From positions 1 to 64,000 of the forward strand of contig NZ_SLVX01000017.1 in assembly GCF_004341885.1 (NCBI RefSeq): a stretch of DNA of 64,000 nt. The letters run 5' to 3'. Position 1 is the stretch's first letter; every line of letters begins with the position of its first letter. Origin of the DNA: Shinella granuli. GTDB lineage: Bacteria; Pseudomonadota; Alphaproteobacteria; Rhizobiales; Rhizobiaceae. The translations under genes and the position numbers were made by a program. Shown here in pieces: positions 25,759 to 33,642 of the stretch. Under the pieces are notes generated by a model that was not told where the DNA came from, did no database searches, and saw nothing but the letters and a program-made list of their open reading frames with translations.

Positions 25759-26559
25759 ATGATCGCAGATATCGCCATGTCAGACTCTCAGAACGCCCGC
25801 GCCCTTGCTCCCCGCCGCCATGCTGAAATCCTGCGCCGTCTCGCTGCGGACGGCACGGTCGGCATTACCGAACTCGCCGATTTTTTCGACGTGTCGCGGC
25901 AGACGATCCGGCGCGACCTGAAGCTCCTCGCCGAGCGCGGCCAGCTCGATCTCGTGCATGGCGGGGCAACACTCTTCGAACCCATCGAGGCCGCCTTCAC
26001 CGAGCGGCGCGAAGAAAATGCGGGGGCGAAGGCGGCGATCGGCCGCGCGGCCGCGGGGCTCGTGCGCGACGGCATGGTGGTCTTTCTCGATTCCGGCACC
26101 ACGACTCTCGCGGTGGCGCAGGCCCTGTCCGAACGGAAAAACCTCACGATTTGCACCACTTCCCTTTCCATTGCGCTTCTCATGTGCCGGCAGCCCCAGG
26201 TGCGGGTGCATATGCTGGGCGGCGAGATCGACCCGGATGAAGAGGCGGCCGTCGGCATCGATGCGCTGGAGGCGATCCGTCATTTCCGGGTCGATGTCGC
26301 CTTTCTCGGCGGCGGCGGGCTCTCGCCGGACGGGGAGGTGACGGACTTCACGCGCAGCGGCGCGGAACAGCGCTCCCGCATGGCGGGCACGGCCGCGAAG
26401 GCCTATTTCGTGCTCGACAGCTCGAAGTTCGGCCGGCTGACGCCCCTTCGCATCCCGCGCTTCGAACAGGCTGCCGGCGTGATCGTCGACCGGCGTCCAC
26501 CGGAGGCGATCTGCGAGGCGCTGGAACGGAGAGGACCGGTCGTGATCGTCGCGACGTGA
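25759..26559 (+). CDS. DeoR-family transcriptional regulator
   Basis: This 266-residue protein is read from the ATG at 25759; an ATG at 25777 (M-S-D-S-Q-N) is equally possible because neither has a clear ribosome-binding site. The DeoR helix-turn-helix is F-F-D-V-S-R-Q-T-I-R-R-D-L, followed by the DeoRC sensor domain with D-S-G-T-T-T-L-A. DeoR sensors usually bind phosphorylated sugars. It is divergent from the GlxA-like gene and lies 88 bases upstream of the dimethylglycine dehydrogenase-like gene, which it may control. Confidence 0.92.
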   Translation: MIADIAMSDSQNARALAPRRHAEILRRLAADGTVGITELADFFDVSRQTIRRDLKLLAERGQLDLVHGGATLFEPIEAAFTERREENAGAKAAIGRAAAGLVRDGMVVFLDSGTTTLAVAQALSERKNLTICTTSLSIALLMCRQPQVRVHMLGGEIDPDEEAAVGIDALEAIRHFRVDVAFLGGGGLSPDGEVTDFTRSGAEQRSRMAGTAAKAYFVLDSSKFGRLTPLRIPRFEQAAGVIVDRRPPEAICEALERRGPVVIVAT

Positions 26560-26564
26560 TGAAA

Positions 26565-26594
26565 TGTAATTTTTTGTAACTTTTTGTCTTGTTC
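26565..26594 (+). promoter_or_regulatory. Three tandem 10-bp direct repeats upstream of the flavoprotein gene
   Basis: TGTAATTTTT, TGTAACTTTT and TGTCTTGTTC follow each other at a period of 10, about one helical turn. They sit just after the deoR-like stop and 54 bases before the flavoprotein start. This is a possible DeoR-type operator; a related GACAAAAA word lies at the deoR-like start (25752-25759). Confidence 0.4.
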
Positions 26595-26647
26595 TTTGGT
26601 GGCGTTTTGTTACCGTGCGGCCTTCCATGGTTTCGGGAGGTCGTTTC

Positions 26648-29098
26648 ATGGCGCAGGAATTTCCAACACAGGCACAGGTCGTCATCGTCGGCGGCGGCAT
26701 CATCGGCTGCTCGGTGGCCTATCATCTGACGAAGCTCGGCTGGCAGGACGTGGTCCTCTTGGAGCAGGGGCAGCTCAGCGGCGGAACCACCTGGCATGCC
26801 GCCGGTCTCGTCGGCCAGCTTCGCAGCCATGCCAACATGACCAGCCTCATCAAATACTCGACCCAACTCTACAGCGAGCTGGAGGCCGAGACGGGTCTTG
26901 CCACCGGTTGGAAGAATTGCGGCTCGCTTTCCGTCGCGCGCACGGCCGAGCGTATGACGGTGCTGAAGCGCACGGCCGCTTCCGCGCGCGCCCAGGGCGT
27001 CGCGATCGAGGTGATATCGCCGAAGGAGGCGCAGGACCTCTGGCCGGTCATGGCGATCGACGATCTCGTCGGCGCCGTGTGGCTGCCCGGAGACGGCAAG
27101 GCCAACCCCACGGACCTCACGCAGTCGCTCGCCAAGGGCGCACGCAGCCGGGGGGCGCGCATCTTCGAACGTGTGCGGGTCACCGGCATTTCCGTCGCCA
27201 ACGGCACGGTCACGGGCGTGGAGACGGACCGCGGCGCGATTTCCGCCCAGGTCGTGGTCAATTGCGCCGGGCAATGGGCGCGCAAGGTGGGCCAGATGTG
27301 CGGCGTCTCGGTGCCGCTTCACTCGGCCGAGCATATGTATATCGTCACCGGGCGTATCGAGGGCGTGCATCCGGACCTGCCGGTGATGCGCGACCCCGAC
27401 GGCTATATCTATTTCAAGGAAGAGGTCGGCGGTCTCGTCATGGGCGGCTTCGAGCCGGAGGCCAAGCCGTGGGGTATGACGGGCATTCCCGATGATTTCG
27501 AGTTCGCCCTTCTGCCCGACGACTGGGACCAATTCGAGATCCTCATGCAGAGCGCGCTTCAGCGCGTCCCGCAGCTTGCCACCTCGGAGGTCAAGAAGTT
27601 CTACAACGGTCCGGAGAGTTTCACGCCGGACAACAACTTCATCCTCGGCGAGGCGCCGGAGCTGAAGAACTTCTATGTCGGCGCCGGCTTCAACTCCATG
27701 GGGATTGCAAGTGCCGGCGGTGCCGGGCGGGCGCTTGCGGAATGGATCGTCAACGGCGCGCCGACCATGGACCTCTGGCCCGTCGACATCCGGCGCTTTG
27801 CAGGCTTCAACAACAATCCGCGCTGGCTGCACGACCGCGTCAAGGAAACGCTCGGCTTGCACTATGTGATGCCCTGGCCGAACCGCGAGCTGGATACGGC
27901 GCGGCCCTTCCGTCGGTCTCCGCTTTATGACCGGCTGGCTGCCAAACGCGCCTGCTTCGGTTCGAAAATGGGCTGGGAGCGCGCCAACTGGTTTGCCGCG
28001 GAGGGCGAGCGGCCGGTGACCGAGTACGCCTTCGGCCGACAGAACTGGCACGAAGCGGTGAAACGCGAAATGAAGGCGACACGCGAGGCGGCAGGCCTCT
28101 TCGACCAGACCTCCTTTGCCAAGCTGCTCGTGCAGGGCCGCGATGCCGCGATGGCGTTGGACCGTATCTGCGCCGCAAGGATCGATGTGGAGGTCGGTCG
28201 CTCCATCTATACCGGCATGCTGAACGAGCGCGGCGGTTATGAAAGCGACCTGACGTTGATGCGGCTTGCCACCGAGCGTTTCCTCATCATCACCGGCTCG
28301 GCGCAGGCCGTCCACGATGCGGACTGGATTCGCAAGAACATCCCTGCCGATGCCCATGTCACGCTGACCGACGTCACGTCTTCCTATGCCGTGCTGGCGC
28401 TGATGGGGCCGAGATCGCGTGATATCCTCGGTCGGCTTACCTCTGTCGATCTTTCCAGCGAAAGCTTTCCCTTCGCCACCAACCGCGAGATCGACATCGG
28501 TTATGCCACCGCCTATGCCAACCGCATGACCTATGTGGGCGAACTTGGCTGGGAGCTGATCGTGCCGACGGAATTCGCGGTCGGCGTCTATGAGGCGCTG
28601 CATGCGGCGGGGGCCGATCTCGGGCTTGTCGATTGCGGCTACTATGCGCTGGAAGCGCTGCGCCTGGAGAAAGGCTATCGGGCCTGGAGCCGCGAGCTGA
28701 CGCCGGACATAACGCCTTACGAGGCGGGCCTTGCCTTCGCGGTCGCCCTCGACAAGCCCGGCGGCTTCATCGGCCGCGACGCCCTCGTCGCCGCGAAGGC
28801 GAAAGGTGTGCTCAACCGGCGCATCGTGCAGTTCACCGTGGAGGATTCCGGGCCCATGCTCTGGGGCGGCGAGCTGATCCTGCGCGATGGGCAGCCGGTC
28901 GGCGAGATCCGCTCGGCGGCCTATGGCCACACGCTGGGCTGCTCCGTCGCCCTCGCGCTTCTCGAAAGTCCGGCCGGAGTGGACCGCGCCTTTCTGGAAA
29001 CTGGCCGCTTCGAGGTCGAGCTTGCTGGCGAGCGCTTCCCTGTCGCGGCGCATCTTTCGCCGGCCTACGATCCCGGAAGCCTGAGAGTGAAGGCATAA
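26648..29098 (+). CDS. FAD-dependent dimethylglycine/sarcosine dehydrogenase-like protein
   Basis: The protein has 816 residues from the ATG at 26648, placed by GGGAGG seven bases upstream. The N-terminal D-amino acid oxidase domain has the dinucleotide motif V-G-G-G-I-I-G-C-S and the T-T-W-H-A-A-G motif, whose His links FAD covalently in relatives. The C-terminal half is a GcvT/aminomethyltransferase folate domain (Y-V-G-E-L-G-W-E-L and E-K-G-Y-R-A-W). Relatives demethylate dimethylglycine or sarcosine and pass the one-carbon unit to folate. The exact substrate is uncertain. Confidence 0.88.
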   Translation: MAQEFPTQAQVVIVGGGIIGCSVAYHLTKLGWQDVVLLEQGQLSGGTTWHAAGLVGQLRSHANMTSLIKYSTQLYSELEAETGLATGWKNCGSLSVARTAERMTVLKRTAASARAQGVAIEVISPKEAQDLWPVMAIDDLVGAVWLPGDGKANPTDLTQSLAKGARSRGARIFERVRVTGISVANGTVTGVETDRGAISAQVVVNCAGQWARKVGQMCGVSVPLHSAEHMYIVTGRIEGVHPDLPVMRDPDGYIYFKEEVGGLVMGGFEPEAKPWGMTGIPDDFEFALLPDDWDQFEILMQSALQRVPQLATSEVKKFYNGPESFTPDNNFILGEAPELKNFYVGAGFNSMGIASAGGAGRALAEWIVNGAPTMDLWPVDIRRFAGFNNNPRWLHDRVKETLGLHYVMPWPNRELDTARPFRRSPLYDRLAAKRACFGSKMGWERANWFAAEGERPVTEYAFGRQNWHEAVKREMKATREAAGLFDQTSFAKLLVQGRDAAMALDRICAARIDVEVGRSIYTGMLNERGGYESDLTLMRLATERFLIITGSAQAVHDADWIRKNIPADAHVTLTDVTSSYAVLALMGPRSRDILGRLTSVDLSSESFPFATNREIDIGYATAYANRMTYVGELGWELIVPTEFAVGVYEALHAAGADLGLVDCGYYALEALRLEKGYRAWSRELTPDITPYEAGLAFAVALDKPGGFIGRDALVAAKAKGVLNRRIVQFTVEDSGPMLWGGELILRDGQPVGEIRSAAYGHTLGCSVALALLESPAGVDRAFLETGRFEVELAGERFPVAAHLSPAYDPGSLRVKA

Positions 29099-29118
29099 CG
29101 GGCGTGAAATTGCCGTCA

Positions 29119-29151
29119 GGCCGCATCCCTCGATGGAGGAGGGATGCGGCC
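29119..29151 (+). terminator. Strong hairpin after the flavoprotein gene
   Basis: GGCCGCATCCCTC and GAGGGATGCGGCC form a perfect 13-bp stem with a 7-base loop, 20 bases after the stop codon. No U tract follows, so it may protect the mRNA end or act with Rho. The rest of the gap up to 29345 shows no feature I can support. Confidence 0.5.
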
Positions 29152-29345
29152 CTCATCGCCATGAAGGATGGCATCGACGATCCTGTCTTCTTCTGCCGCA
29201 GGCCTTGGCGACTGCCGTAGGCCATCTTGGTGATGCGCGCCGTTCGTGGCCGCTGAAAATCATCCCGCGCCCGTTCGCTGGGAATGACCGCAGGAGAGCC
29301 CTTCTCGTGGATATCTCTTGCGACGATATGGGTGTAGGATGGGGC

Positions 29346-30755
29346 ATGAGTGAAGCTCGGACTTTATTCGAAGTTCTGCGCCAGTCGGTGACGCCTGGGG
29401 TTGTCGATGCGTTCGAACGGCTTGTTCGGGATGCACCGGATCGCAAGCTTTGCCGCATAAACGCGCTCGCCTTTGCCGCGGCCGAGGGGCTTGGCGAGGA
29501 AGAGGTGATCGCGGGCTTCATGCAGGCCACCCGGCTCGGCATTTTCGACCTGTTCTGGAACGTGCTGTGCCCGGGATGCGGCGGGGTGCTCGATGCCGGC
29601 ACGTCGCTGAAGAGCGTGCAGAGCACGGAATATACCTGCGCGCTCTGTGCCGCCGGGTATGAGCCGACGCTCGACGAGATGGTCGAGGTGACGTTCACGA
29701 TCAGCCCGCGCGTGCGCCATATCGCGGCCCACAATCCGCACGAATTGCCGCCGAGCGAATATTTCCGACAGGTCTATTGGGGCTCCGGCCTCGACCTGCC
29801 GGAGGAGGGCTATGACGAGAAGGTCGACGAGTTCGTGCTCGAAGCGCTGGAGCTGCCGCCCGGCGAGAAGGCGGTCATCGCGCTGCAACTGCCGGCGGAA
29901 TTCGTCATCGTCTTCGAGCCCGTGACGCATGCGGCGCAATTTCTCGACGTCCGCGGGGAGCCGACGAAGGAGCGGCGCAACCTGACCCTGGTCTTCGACC
30001 GCACGCATCGCCACAACGAGACGCTGGTGCTGCAACCGGGGCCTCTGCGCATCCAGATGGAGAACCATGTCGATGTGCGCACGCTGCCGTCGGTCTGTGT
30101 CGCCAACGAGGCGCTGCATGCCCTGCTCGGCCGCCGCCGTCCTTTCCTCACGGCCAAGCGCCTGCTCTCCAACCAGACGTTTCGCGATCTCTATCGTACC
30201 GACACGCTCGACATCGACCAGCGGCTGAAGATCACCAGCCTCACCTTCCTGTTCACCGACCTGCGCGGCTCGACGGAACTCTACGAGCGGGTCGGTGATC
30301 TCGCGGCCTTCGATCTGGTCAGGACGCATTTCAAGGTTCTCAGCGAGATCGTCGCCGCCGAGGCCGGTGCGGTCGTCAAGACCATCGGCGATGCGGTCAT
30401 GGCGACCTTTCCCACGCCGGACCGGGCAGTGGCGGCGGCCATGCGCATCCGCGATGCCATGCGCGCCTTGAACGATACGCGCGGCAGCGAGGACCTGCTG
30501 CTGAAGATCGGCATTCACGAGGGCCCCTGCATCGCGGTCAATCTCAACGAGCGGCAGGATTATTTCGGCCAGACGGTCAACATCGCCTCCCGTGTCCAGC
30601 ATCTCGCGACCTCGCTGGAGATCTTCGCCACCGGCTCGGTGCTGCAGGACCCCCGCGCCTCCGACCTGCTGTCGCACCGGGGCGTGAGCCCCGTCGCGCA
30701 CAATGTCACCCTTCGCGGCATTGCCAGCGAGATCAGCATTTTTGCCATTCCCTGA
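29346..30755 (+). CDS. Class III adenylate/guanylate cyclase with zinc-ribbon-containing N-terminal domain
   Basis: This 469-residue protein is read from the ATG at 29346; an ATG at 29328 is an alternative. The C-terminal class III cyclase domain has the metal-binding aspartates in L-F-T-D-L-R-G-S and K-T-I-G-D-A-V-M-A, and the Asn/Arg pair in Q-T-V-N-I-A-S-R-V. The N-terminal 270 residues resemble the DUF5939 region and include a C-x2-C...C-x2-C zinc-ribbon-like segment (near residues 76-110). The active site looks complete. No membrane segment is present, so it is a cytosolic cyclase with an unknown signal. Confidence 0.88.
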   Translation: MSEARTLFEVLRQSVTPGVVDAFERLVRDAPDRKLCRINALAFAAAEGLGEEEVIAGFMQATRLGIFDLFWNVLCPGCGGVLDAGTSLKSVQSTEYTCALCAAGYEPTLDEMVEVTFTISPRVRHIAAHNPHELPPSEYFRQVYWGSGLDLPEEGYDEKVDEFVLEALELPPGEKAVIALQLPAEFVIVFEPVTHAAQFLDVRGEPTKERRNLTLVFDRTHRHNETLVLQPGPLRIQMENHVDVRTLPSVCVANEALHALLGRRRPFLTAKRLLSNQTFRDLYRTDTLDIDQRLKITSLTFLFTDLRGSTELYERVGDLAAFDLVRTHFKVLSEIVAAEAGAVVKTIGDAVMATFPTPDRAVAAAMRIRDAMRALNDTRGSEDLLLKIGIHEGPCIAVNLNERQDYFGQTVNIASRVQHLATSLEIFATGSVLQDPRASDLLSHRGVSPVAHNVTLRGIASEISIFAIP

Positions 30756-30904
30756 CGCCAACGGATTGTCGCTACTCGTTTTTCTCCGGCTTTCCCGGAT
30801 CCGGATCGGTGAACGCCGCCCCCATGCCGAAAGGCGTTGGTCGAGGCGATCTGGTAACCATATCTTCAAGAGATCGTCGCACTGTCTCGCGCAGGAGACA
30901 GGTG

Positions 30905-31546
30905 ATGGCGAAGACGGCGGGCAGGCGGAAGAAACGGGCAGGATCCAAGCGGGCGGCGCCGGCGCGGCGCGGCGGCATGGCGCATTGGTATGTGCTGGGC
31001 GCGGCGGTGGTCGGCGGCATTCTCTATCTGGACAATCGCCTGCCGGGACCGGAAACGCCGGCGACGGCGATCAGGACCGCCTCGATCGAACGCAAGGAAA
31101 AGACGGTCGAGCGCGAGGCCGTGCTGGCGCGGCCGAAGCAGCGGCCAGCCGAAAAGGCCGTGGAGCAGGCCCTGCCGATGCCGGAAAAGCTGCCGGCATT
31201 TTCGGGAAAATGGTTCATCTGCACGACGCAGACCGACTACTGCGTGCTCGACGGCAGCACCATCCTCTATGCCGGCCGCAAGGTGCGGCTCGCCGATGTC
31301 GACACGCCGGCGATCGCGGAGGCGCGCTGCGATGCGGAGCGCCTGCGCGGGGGGGATGCGAAGCTCCGGCTGCGCGAGATTCTCAACGAGGGCGACGTCA
31401 CGCTGGTGGCGAAAGGCGGAGTGTCCGGAAAGGCCGGGGCGGCGCCGTATCTCGTGCTGCGCGGCGGCCAGTCGGTCGGCCAGCAACTGGTCAAGGAAGG
31501 GCTTGCGAGGCCCTGGACGGGCAAGCACCAATCCTGGTGCGGTTGA
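30905..31546 (+). CDS. Membrane-anchored staphylococcal nuclease-fold protein, degenerate
   Basis: This 213-residue protein starts at the ATG at 30905 with AGGAGACAGG upstream. The first 24 residues are strongly basic and precede a single membrane segment (W-Y-V-L-G-A-A-V-V-G-G-I-L-Y). An SNase-like fold follows (V-R-L-A-D-V-D-T-P-A and V-K-E-G-L-A-R-P). The Glu normally after D-T-P in active nucleases is Ala here, and the Arg set looks incomplete, so activity is doubtful. The C terminus has the Cys and Trp often seen in rhizobial copies. Confidence 0.7.
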   Translation: MAKTAGRRKKRAGSKRAAPARRGGMAHWYVLGAAVVGGILYLDNRLPGPETPATAIRTASIERKEKTVEREAVLARPKQRPAEKAVEQALPMPEKLPAFSGKWFICTTQTDYCVLDGSTILYAGRKVRLADVDTPAIAEARCDAERLRGGDAKLRLREILNEGDVTLVAKGGVSGKAGAAPYLVLRGGQSVGQQLVKEGLARPWTGKHQSWCG

Positions 31547-31655
31547 CGGATTCGTCCTTGCGCAACCTGTGCCTTTCCGGCACAAGCCAGACGCAAGCCT
31601 GCGTTCCTATGCTTTCCGTTAACCGGGATGGTGCCGGCTGGAAAGGGACAATGAC

Positions 31656-31817
31656 ATGTCGAACGACCTCGAGCGTTACAGCGATCCGGACAATGCAACG
31701 GTCGCGCTCTTCCTCCTTGAAAACGACATGGACGAGCTGACGGATATCCTCGTGGCCGCGCTGGACGAAGCCTTCCGCATTCTCGGCGACGAAGCCCCGC
31801 CCGCGACGGTGCACTGA
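31656..31817 (+). CDS. Small acidic hypothetical protein
   Basis: This 53-residue protein is encoded from ATG 31656 behind GAAAGGGAC. It is strongly acidic and helical in character (L-L-E-N-D-M-D-E-L-T-D-I-L-V-A-A-L-D-E-A-F). I do not recognise a family. A terminator follows 13 bases after the stop, which supports a real transcription unit. Confidence 0.55.
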   Translation: MSNDLERYSDPDNATVALFLLENDMDELTDILVAALDEAFRILGDEAPPATVH

Positions 31818-31830
31818 TCGCCGACACGAA

Positions 31831-31860
31831 AGAGGGGCCCTTGAGGCCCCTCTCGCTTTT
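31831..31860. terminator. Bidirectional terminator
   Basis: AGAGGGGCC (31831-31839) and GGCCCCTCT (31845-31853) form a 9-bp stem with a CTTGA loop, followed by CGCTTTT. It lies between the small acidic gene and the convergent FAH-family gene. Confidence 0.8.
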
Positions 31861-31880
31861 CAGGCTCTCCGGAAAATGAC

Positions 31881-32720
31881 TTACCCTGCGGCGACGACCT
31901 GGCGCTGCACGCCGAGGCCTGCGATGGAGACTTCCATGCGGTCGCCGGGTTTCAGGTAGCGCGGCGGCTTCATGCCCATGCCGACGCCGGGGGGCGTGCC
32001 CGTGGTAATGACGTCGCCGGGCTCCAGCGCCATGAACTGCGAGATGTAGTGCACGAGGAAGGGCACCTTGAAGACCATGGTGCTTGACGAGCCGTTCTGC
32101 ACCAGTTCGCCGTTGACGCTGAGCGTCATGGCGAGATCGGCGGTATCCACCTCGTCGGTCGTCACCAGCCAGGGGCCGATCGGGCCGAAGGTCGGGCATC
32201 CCTTGCCCTTGGTCCACTGGCCGCCGCGCTCGATCTGGTAGGCGCGTTCGGAAATGTCGTTGCAGACGCAATAGCCGGCGACATAGTTGAGGGCATCGGC
32301 CTCCGAGACGTAGGAGGCGTGCTCGCCGATGACGACGGCAAGCTCCACTTCCCAGTCGGTCTTTTCCGAGCCGCGCGGGATGAGGATCGTGTCGTCGGGG
32401 CCGACGATGCAGGAGGGGGCCTTGTTGAAGAGCACCGGCTCGCTCGGCACGGCCATGCCGCTTTCGGCCGCATGGTCCGCATAGTTGAGGCCGACGGCGA
32501 TGAAATTGCCGACGCGGCCGACGCAGGCGCCGAAGCGGCTGCCTTCCGGCGCGAGCGGCAGGCTCTTCGGATCGATGGCGGCAAGGCGCTTCAGGCCCTC
32601 GCGGCCGAGAACGTCGCCGGCAATATCCGGCACCACGCCGGAAAGGTCGCGGACCTTGCCGTCCGCGTCGATCAGTCCGGGCTTTTCCGCGCCCGCCGCG
32701 CCAAAGCGCACCAGCTTCAT
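31881..32720 (-). CDS. Fumarylacetoacetate hydrolase family protein
   Basis: This 279-residue protein has the FAH catalytic fold. The metal ligands are in D-W-E-V-E-L-A-V-V-I-G and in the D-I-S-E-R-A-Y-Q region, with T-G-T-P-P-G-V-G-M-G near the end. The N terminus (M-K-L-V-R-F-G-A-A-G-A-E-K-P-G-L) matches the subgroup annotated as ureidoglycolate lyase or 2,4-diketo-3-deoxy-L-fuconate hydrolase; I cannot decide between them. GGAGGTTCTC precedes the ATG. The divergent GntR gene and a shared palindrome point to local control. Confidence 0.88.
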   Translation of the reverse strand: MKLVRFGAAGAEKPGLIDADGKVRDLSGVVPDIAGDVLGREGLKRLAAIDPKSLPLAPEGSRFGACVGRVGNFIAVGLNYADHAAESGMAVPSEPVLFNKAPSCIVGPDDTILIPRGSEKTDWEVELAVVIGEHASYVSEADALNYVAGYCVCNDISERAYQIERGGQWTKGKGCPTFGPIGPWLVTTDEVDTADLAMTLSVNGELVQNGSSSTMVFKVPFLVHYISQFMALEPGDVITTGTPPGVGMGMKPPRYLKPGDRMEVSIAGLGVQRQVVAAG

Positions 32721-32790
32721 GAGAACCTCCGTTGGGTGTCACCGATTTCGGTTGCGCGCACCATTCCCTTGGTTTTACATCAAGTCAACG

Positions 32791-32804
32791 ATTTTCGAAA
32801 ATCC
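32791..32804. promoter_or_regulatory. Perfect palindrome between FAH-family and GntR genes
   Basis: GATTTTCGAAAATC is a perfect 14-bp palindrome in the 112-base divergent gap. It is the best candidate operator for the GntR regulator encoded next to it, 29 bases from that gene's start. Confidence 0.5.
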
Positions 32805-32832
32805 TCCAATTTTATAAATTCGGCGGGGCGTG

Positions 32833-33507
32833 ATGGAGCAGAAGAAGGCAGGCGGGCGCACCCTGGCGGGCGATGCCTATGAGGCGATCCGGCAGGCGAT
32901 CCGCACGGGCGCGGTCAAGCCCGGCGACCGGCTGCGCTTTGCCGATCTCCAGGCGCTGTGCGGCATGAGCGTGACGCCGGTGCGCGAGGCGCTGGCCCGG
33001 CTGACGGCGGAGGGGTTCACGGTGCTGGACGATCACCGCGGCTACAGCGTCGCAAGCCTCTCGCTCGCGGAACTGCGCGACATCACGGCAACGCGGCAGC
33101 TCTGCGAGGGCGAGGCGCTGCGGCTTTCGGTGTTGCGGGGGGACGCCGACTGGGAGGGAAGGGTGATCGCCGCCCATCACCTGATGGCGCGCATCCCGCA
33201 GGCGCGCGAGGATATTCCCTCGGCGATGCGCGAGGACTGGGAGGCCCGCCATTCGGTTTTTCACGCCGCGCTCATCTCGGCCTGCGGCTCGCCGAGCCTC
33301 CTGGAGATCTGCGGCAAGCTGTTTTCGCGTGCCGACCGGTACAGACGCCTCTCCGTCAGCCTCGTCGGTGCCACGCGGGATGTGACCGGAGAGCATCGGC
33401 GGCTGATGGAGCTTGCCCTCGCGCGGGACGCCGAGGGCGCCGCCGCGGCGCTGCGCGACCACTATGGCAGGACGGCGGCGGCGCTTGAAGGTTTTTTCAC
33501 GACCTAG
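32833..33507 (+). CDS. GntR-family regulator, FCD (FadR) subgroup
   Basis: This 224-residue regulator has an N-terminal winged helix (L-R-F-A-D-L-Q-A-L-C-G-M-S-V-T-P-V-R-E-A) and an all-helical FCD effector domain with metal-type His residues (H-H-L-M-A-R and R-H-S-V-F-H). The ATG at 32833 follows GGCGGGGCGTG. FCD regulators usually sense organic acids from sugar-acid or amino-acid breakdown, which fits the divergent FAH-family enzyme. Confidence 0.92.
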   Translation: MEQKKAGGRTLAGDAYEAIRQAIRTGAVKPGDRLRFADLQALCGMSVTPVREALARLTAEGFTVLDDHRGYSVASLSLAELRDITATRQLCEGEALRLSVLRGDADWEGRVIAAHHLMARIPQAREDIPSAMREDWEARHSVFHAALISACGSPSLLEICGKLFSRADRYRRLSVSLVGATRDVTGEHRRLMELALARDAEGAAAALRDHYGRTAAALEGFFTT

Positions 33508-33556
33508 AGCCCATTTCGGCGCCGGCCGGAACGTTCTGCCTTCAAGGCAGCGGAAC

Positions 33557-33595
33557 AAAAAAGGGGGGCGGCAGACCTGTGCCTGCCGCTCCCCC
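33557..33595 (-). terminator. Terminator for the outer-membrane factor gene
   Basis: On the minus strand a GC-rich stem (CGGCAG/CTGCCG extended by a G/C run with a one-base bulge) is followed by six T. It lies 48 bases beyond the stop codon at 33643. Confidence 0.8.
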
Positions 33596-33642
33596 GTGTT
33601 CTGTTCGATACCGGGTGAGCCACCCGGATGACGCGCTTCCGC

